Shown here piece by piece: positions 59,201 to 64,000 of a DNA stretch of 64,000 nt. Numbering within the stretch: the first letter of the stretch is position 1; each line of letters begins with the position of its first letter. A program made the position numbers and the translations under genes. Under the pieces are notes generated by a model that saw nothing but the letters and a program-made list of their open reading frames with translations, was not told where the DNA came from and made no database searches. This stretch comes from Trichoderma breve (taxonomy: Eukaryota > Ascomycota > Sordariomycetes > Hypocreales > Hypocreaceae), in NCBI RefSeq assembly GCF_028502605.1, contig NC_079236.1, positions 124,001 through 188,000 on the forward strand, in the 5' to 3' direction.

Positions 59201-61534
59201 ATGCCTTCCTCCCTCCCCTTTCGCCGACGAGACCCTGGCATAACAGCCCAGGCGTCCTCTACCTCTTTCAACGACATCATCTTCCCCAAGATCTACGAAG
59301 AAGCCTGGGGCGTTTCCGATGGCACAACTTCAGATAATCGATCGGAATTCGATCGAGCGCGTATCTTTCTCTTGCGCATGGCCAACATGACGCCCGATCC
59401 CAAGATTATCGAAGAGCTGCGCACGATTGTCGCAAACCCGCAAAACAAAACTATACAAGCCCTAGCAACGGCGATACAGCATCGGATATTTGGTGACTCG
59501 CACGGCTCTTTTGCTACGACACCCCTGATGCAATCTGTGCGGTTCATGCTTCTAAAGGCCCGCGTTCCAGAACTCATTCTGTCGGACCGAACAAGATCTG
59601 TCGTCGACTTCTTTTTCGATCCAACACTGGAGAGAAACCTGAACCCGCCGCCCACCGGAGATGTGTCTGTCTACAAGTACCCAGCGGGAAGACTGAAGGT
59701 TGCCATTGTAGGAGGCGGGCCTACTGCTTTGGCATCGGCCATCTCCATCGCAGAGAAAGGCGCCGGCAGTGTCGAGGTCCACATGTATGAAAAGCGCTGG
59801 ATACAAAAAGTGCTCCCCAATGGCACTGTTGTCGTCGACTACCCTCCGTATGCCAAGCGAAGAGACCAAGTCGTTACGCTTCAGGACTCGGTCACACGAC
59901 TTCTCAGCAAGCCATCGTTCCAAGCGCTCTTTGCCGGAAGACCAGAACGAGTGTGGCCCGGCTCAGCCAATATTCAGATCCGAAAAGTAGAGGATCGATT
60001 CCTCAAGCGAGTGCAGGATCCAGAGTTCCAGGGACTCATTTACTTGCACTGCGAGGGAGTTACCAGAGAAGATCTTGCTAAAGTTGGCGATTTCCATGTT
60101 CTGCTTGGCGCTGACGGCGCTGCCTCATGGGTACGGCAGTCATACTTCCAAGGATATGAGAACGAGCGCGGGAGAAGCTATGCGCTAGGCTTGGCTTTTG
60201 ACCGACCAGCTGGTTTGCCGTGGTCACAGCCTCTCAACGTCTTCCTCACGCTTGGACAGACGCGCTACCTGCTCAACGCGAGTGATCACGATGGCCGAGG
60301 CTACCTGAACATGCAACTCACTGAAGAGGAGTGGCACAAGATGGTTTCGATTGACGGCCAGCCCGTTCACTTTGGCAGGCCCGGCTGTTTCAGGAAACTA
60401 GACGGAAGTGTCCCTGAAGGTTTCGAGCACAGTCAAATATTTGCACCTTCAGAGGATAGGGGCAGTCCTCTGTGGGTATCCATCTCAGATGGCCTTAAGT
60501 TGTTTGGATTCAAGGAGGAGGAAGTCATCAACGTTGTGCGAATCCCCATTGTTGTCCAAGCTGTAAGAGAAGGCGTACAGATGCTTCCGCCACAAGATTC
60601 GATCAACGTCAAGCGCCCCCATGCCCTTGTTGCGGTGGCAGGTGATGCAGCAATGACGGTTCATTTCTGGCCTGGTCGTGGACTCAACAGCGGAATCAAA
60701 GCTGGCTTGTCCCTGGGAGATGAGCTTGTACATGCCTTGAACAACGGCAAATTTATCGGCATGCCCATCGATGCCTTGAAAGAGTACAACGATTTCATTC
60801 TCAAACTGCAAGGACGAGAGCATGATAAGCGAAGCATTCCCATCCTGAACCAATCTGGTTCTCCCGAGATGCTCGGCTGGCTGCTCCAAAAGGCCAACAG
60901 CGTTCCCGATCAGGTAGCCATCGAGTGGCTGATTGGCGCCATGACGCAAATCGCAGACCGCCTCCAGAGGAGAGACGACTGGGCGTACGATTATGTCTAC
61001 AATGTCGAGCCTCAGCTGCGCATTGTGCTGCGGCAACTAGACACCGTCACTCTTAAAGAAATGGCCGTCAGCTTCCCCTGGCCGACCAGAGAAATGGCCG
61101 GCGCCGAAGTATTGCCCATTCGATCCATGAAGCCAGAGGAGAAGCAGAAATGGCTCAACAACCTGTGGGGTGTCTTGCGAGAGGAGAGAAACAAAGAAAG
61201 CCGCGGCCCTCCACCTCAGGAACGGGACCGATCTCCTTCGGCAGCGCGATTCGAAGCTCCCAAAGGTGGTAAAGCCAGGCCTATGTCTCTCATGCCACCA
61301 GGTTCGGACAGCCTTGGCAATGGAATTTTGAAGAGGAGCAATGCCACACAAAGCGTGCGACATAGTAGGGGTCTCTCGGTGCCAGGAGAGGGTGCACCCA
61401 GGGCTCGATCGCCATCACCAGGCCCAGGCGGCGAAGTCAGTCTAAGCAGAATGCTGACGGTTCACAAGAAGCCGCCGACGTCGGTTTTGGGCGATGCGTT
61501 GTCTTTGGCTCTGTTCCGTGTGGAGGGAGAGTGA
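59201..61534 (+). CDS. Large FAD-binding protein of unknown function
   Basis: A single-exon gene for 777 residues. An FAD Rossmann motif VAIVGGGPTALASAISIAEK lies near 167-186, unusually far in, behind a 160-residue N-terminal region of predicted helices. Two further flavin signs are GADGAAS near 303-309 and VAGDAAMTVHFWPGRG near 479-494, the second like the GD motif of group A monooxygenases. So it probably folds as a flavin-dependent oxidoreductase. The C-terminal 100 or so residues are rich in Pro, Ser and Arg and look disordered. The first ATG in frame is at 59201; earlier frame positions lack ATG. No signal peptide or clear membrane span is seen. Substrate unknown. Confidence 0.8.
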   Translation: MPSSLPFRRRDPGITAQASSTSFNDIIFPKIYEEAWGVSDGTTSDNRSEFDRARIFLLRMANMTPDPKIIEELRTIVANPQNKTIQALATAIQHRIFGDSHGSFATTPLMQSVRFMLLKARVPELILSDRTRSVVDFFFDPTLERNLNPPPTGDVSVYKYPAGRLKVAIVGGGPTALASAISIAEKGAGSVEVHMYEKRWIQKVLPNGTVVVDYPPYAKRRDQVVTLQDSVTRLLSKPSFQALFAGRPERVWPGSANIQIRKVEDRFLKRVQDPEFQGLIYLHCEGVTREDLAKVGDFHVLLGADGAASWVRQSYFQGYENERGRSYALGLAFDRPAGLPWSQPLNVFLTLGQTRYLLNASDHDGRGYLNMQLTEEEWHKMVSIDGQPVHFGRPGCFRKLDGSVPEGFEHSQIFAPSEDRGSPLWVSISDGLKLFGFKEEEVINVVRIPIVVQAVREGVQMLPPQDSINVKRPHALVAVAGDAAMTVHFWPGRGLNSGIKAGLSLGDELVHALNNGKFIGMPIDALKEYNDFILKLQGREHDKRSIPILNQSGSPEMLGWLLQKANSVPDQVAIEWLIGAMTQIADRLQRRDDWAYDYVYNVEPQLRIVLRQLDTVTLKEMAVSFPWPTREMAGAEVLPIRSMKPEEKQKWLNNLWGVLREERNKESRGPPPQERDRSPSAARFEAPKGGKARPMSLMPPGSDSLGNGILKRSNATQSVRHSRGLSVPGEGAPRARSPSPGPGGEVSLSRMLTVHKKPPTSVLGDALSLALFRVEGE

Positions 61535-62218
61535 AGGGCTGGATATGGATACCCTCTTGATTTATTTAGCGATATGTGTCGACTCATGACGAGCACTTGT
61601 TTATATATTTAAAACCATAGTTAATATAATAAAAATGCAGATGACCAATTTAAGATGTGTGAGCCTTCTTTTAATATCGTCGCTATTCTGTTGTGGTCTA
61701 AGTCAAACTCAAGACATGGCGCAGAGCAATTTCGGGATGCTCGGATGACATCCAATTGATGCACAGATCGGGCCGGGTAAAATCTCAGCAAGGACGGGAA
61801 ACTAATCTTGCAGATTTGACGAGATCTCGCAGTGGCGTGATTTCGGTTAACTAGGCCGCATCAACGGGATTCCATCATTGGTTTCCCATCGAAAGGCCAA
61901 GGCGATTGGCGAACTTGGCCGTTTCTTGGCTAGCCGAAGGATGAAGGATGAGCTGTAAGCGGTTGCGATTTACCTTCAGGCTGACATTGAAGAAGTACTA
62001 TAGGAACGTTGTCAATAGGCCACTGGTATAATGCCATGCTCCAGAGTTGTAGGACACTTACCTTTACGGATTCTCAATGATTTAGGGTTTGGTCGTAATC
62101 GCATCATAGATGTATGTTCATCACATCACAGGGGGTATTTCATTGCTTCATAGCTCTGCTTATTATTTTATAACACCTTTTGAACTCTAGGTATATATTG
62201 TAACTATATGAAAGACAC
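61535..62218. other. Intergenic region between convergent genes
   Basis: This holds the 3' ends of the FAD protein and GIT1-like genes. Nothing else is supported. Confidence 0.5.
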
Positions 62219-63863
62219 CTATTGCTCTCCCTTCTGGACAGCATGCTCCTCCTCGTTGTAAGTGGGGATGGAGTCAGACTTGTCGTTCAGACCGAGCTGA
62301 GTAGTGTCCCAGCCGTGGCTCTCGAGATACTCTCGGAACTTGGCATCCTCCTCAGTAATGGTGTCCTGGCCGACGTTGGGGATGAAGAAGAAGGTAATGG
62401 CAGCGGACAGAAGAGCCAGCGAAGAGGCGACCCAGAAGGGGTACTGAGCAGCCTTGGTGGGATCATTTCCACCAGCAGCCTCGATGTGGGGGAACACCCA
62501 GGTTCCGACAAAGGCACCGATCTTGCCAATGGCAGCGGCAATGCCATAGTAACGACCACGAACACCAGTGGCGCAGGTCTTGGCGGCCAGCAGACCAATG
62601 TTGTTACCAGGTCCAAGCTCTCCCAGACTCAGGAAAATGCCGTAGACGACAGCGAAAGCAGCAATGTGCTTCGAGATCTTGTCGTAGACACCCGCCATGA
62701 TGTATCCGATGATGGCTTGCAGAGAGACGCCAATGATCAGAGTATACTTGGGGCCAATCCAATCGCTAACAAATGCGCCAATCATGGTTCCGGGGATATA
62801 GAACAGGTTGATGACAGTGTTCCATCCAAAAACGGTGGTGAGGGGAGCGGAATCGGAATAGATGCCGGAGAGGATGGACGAGGAGTAGATACCAAAGGCA
62901 TACGTAGAGAACTGATAATTGCGTTAGAATGTTTGAATACAAAAATAGATTGTTTAAAAAAAGAGTCAAGACTAACATCGTATAGGAACCAGACGGTGCT
63001 GACGACGAGCAATCGGAAGCCATAGTAGCGGATGACGAGCAGGTAGGGAGTCTTGTGCCTCATAGAGTTCTTGGAGAACTCCTCGGGCTCCTTGAGCCTC
63101 AGACGGAGAGCGAAGAGAATCAGAGGGAAAACAACGCCGATTCCGAGAGAAGTTCGCCAGATGGTGCTAAGGCGCTGGTCGTGAGTAGCGGCTGCGACAG
63201 CGTCTAGACAAGAGTGTGAGCAGCTGCCATCATATCAGAAGTAGAACCAAAAAAAAAAAAACTTACAGGGAACAAAGGCTCCAATGACAAAGCCCCAGTC
63301 AATCATGGTGTTGGTGAAGAGAATGAACCATCGGTTGCGGGTGCCGGACGAGAGCTCGCCGCTCGTCTCGGCACAGCCAACACTACCAGCAGGATACTCG
63401 CCTATGAACACGGGAGTCAGTACATGTACCAAGGACGCTGGGCGAGGGCGAGGGCGAACAAACCTCCAATGCCAATACCGACAAAGAATCGCCAAGCAGT
63501 CAGCATGTTGAACATGCCAACAGCGTCGCCGTGATAGTAAGAGCCAGTGGCCAAGGCAGTAAAGACAATGAGAATGATGGTGGACACGAGCAGCGAGTTG
63601 GAGCGAGACCATCGATCGGCCAGGAAGCCAAACAGGAGCTGTCCAACGACGGTGCCGACGAAGGCAATGTCCGACACATACTTGCTGGCGTTGGACGAGG
63701 TGTAGACCTCGCCGTACTGAAGCTTGAGGACGGTGTTGACGGAACCGATGACGTTGTTGACGTAGCCGTCGGAGAAGAGACCAGCACCGCAAGCAAAGAC
63801 GGGCAGAGCCGTCTGGAAGAAGGTCTTGCGGCGGGAGCCGACTTCAATGGCGGGCTCCATCAT
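62219..63863 (-). CDS. GIT1-type glycerophosphodiester/phosphate MFS transporter
   Basis: Exons in transcript order are 63863-63464, 63401-63267, 63203-62977 and 62911-62219, giving 484 residues; introns are 62, 63, 65 nt. The family (phosphate:H+ symporters and the yeast Git1 glycerophosphoinositol carrier) is recognised by LFSDGYVNNVIGSV in helix 1, GQLLFGFLADRWSR, the GIGIGGEYPAGS helix rebuilt by the first splice, GYIMAGV and GELGPGNNIGL. About 12 membrane spans are expected. It should import glycerophosphoinositol or other phosphodiesters at the plasma membrane, which fits phosphate or inositol scavenging. The first in-frame ATG is at 63863, followed at once by a second Met codon. The second intron carries a 13-base T tract on the sense strand. 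Confidence 0.92.
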
Positions 63864-64000
63864 GATTGCGGCAGAGGGCGTTGCCTTCCAAGTGAGCAAA
63901 CAAGAGGAAGTTGTTGTGTTTTGCAACAAACAGAACTAGGCCCCTCGAGACGAACAACTCAGAGGAGGAGGGTTGGGTCACTGGTGATCAGATCAACCAA

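Noticed and set aside
62222..63025. Long open frame of 267 codons on the plus strand over the GIT1-like gene
   Set aside because: It is antisense to well conserved exons and an intron of the transporter; its Ser/Gly/Asp-rich content is an effect of codon bias on the other strand.

Overview
This window is nuclear DNA of a filamentous ascomycete (Pezizomycotina). The evidence is many short introns (about 48-110 nt, nearly all GT-AG, many with CTAAC or CTAAT-like branch sites), Zn2Cys6 regulators, large MFS transporter families, a PTH11-type rhodopsin-domain protein and a sedolisin protease. The gene repertoire looks like a soil or mycoparasitic Hypocreales fungus such as Trichoderma; that name is inference. 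I see no ribosomal RNA, tRNA, CRISPR, intact transposon, PKS or NRPS.

Layout. 0.4-4.3 kb: three intronless genes, a haloalkane-dehalogenase-like hydrolase, an alpha/beta hydrolase and an O6-alkylguanine-DNA alkyltransferase. 5.8-7.4 kb: a fungal transcription-factor-domain gene that appears broken by a frameshift. 8.1-16.4 kb: a zinc alcohol dehydrogenase, a CYP65-like P450, and a head-to-head pair of a TauD/TfdA dioxygenase and a Dal5-type transporter that looks like a sulfonate-use module. 16.7-30 kb: a secreted sedolisin, an alpha/beta hydrolase, an amino-acid permease, a PTH11-like receptor-type protein and a PIG3-type quinone reductase. 30.7-38.9 kb: a DHA1-type transporter, an NmrA-like reductase, a small membrane protein, a small secreted cysteine-containing protein and a flavin monooxygenase. 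40.7-48.5 kb: two sugar-type MFS transporters flank an RraA-like aldolase/decarboxylase and a Zn2Cys6 regulator. 49.4-57.9 kb: a GH92 mannosidase, a second Dal5-type transporter, a double GFA-domain protein and an N-acyl-D-amino-acid deacylase-like amidohydrolase. 59.2-63.9 kb: a large FAD protein and a GIT1-type glycerophosphodiester transporter.

How the genes may work together. The best candidate for a co-regulated unit is 40.7-48.5 kb. Two almost identical 12-bp palindromes of the form CGGCG-N2-CGCCG (a CGG-N6-CCG zinc-cluster site) lie in front of the RraA-like gene and in the divergent promoter between the Zn2Cys6 regulator and its neighbouring transporter. This suggests a small substrate-uptake and breakdown regulon. 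A CYS3/MetR-like palindrome lies between the dioxygenase and the Dal5-type transporter, in keeping with sulfur control. Splice models were built by hand from reading frame and family conservation; every multi-exon gene given as a CDS closes in frame. One GH92 intron needs a GC-AG donor.
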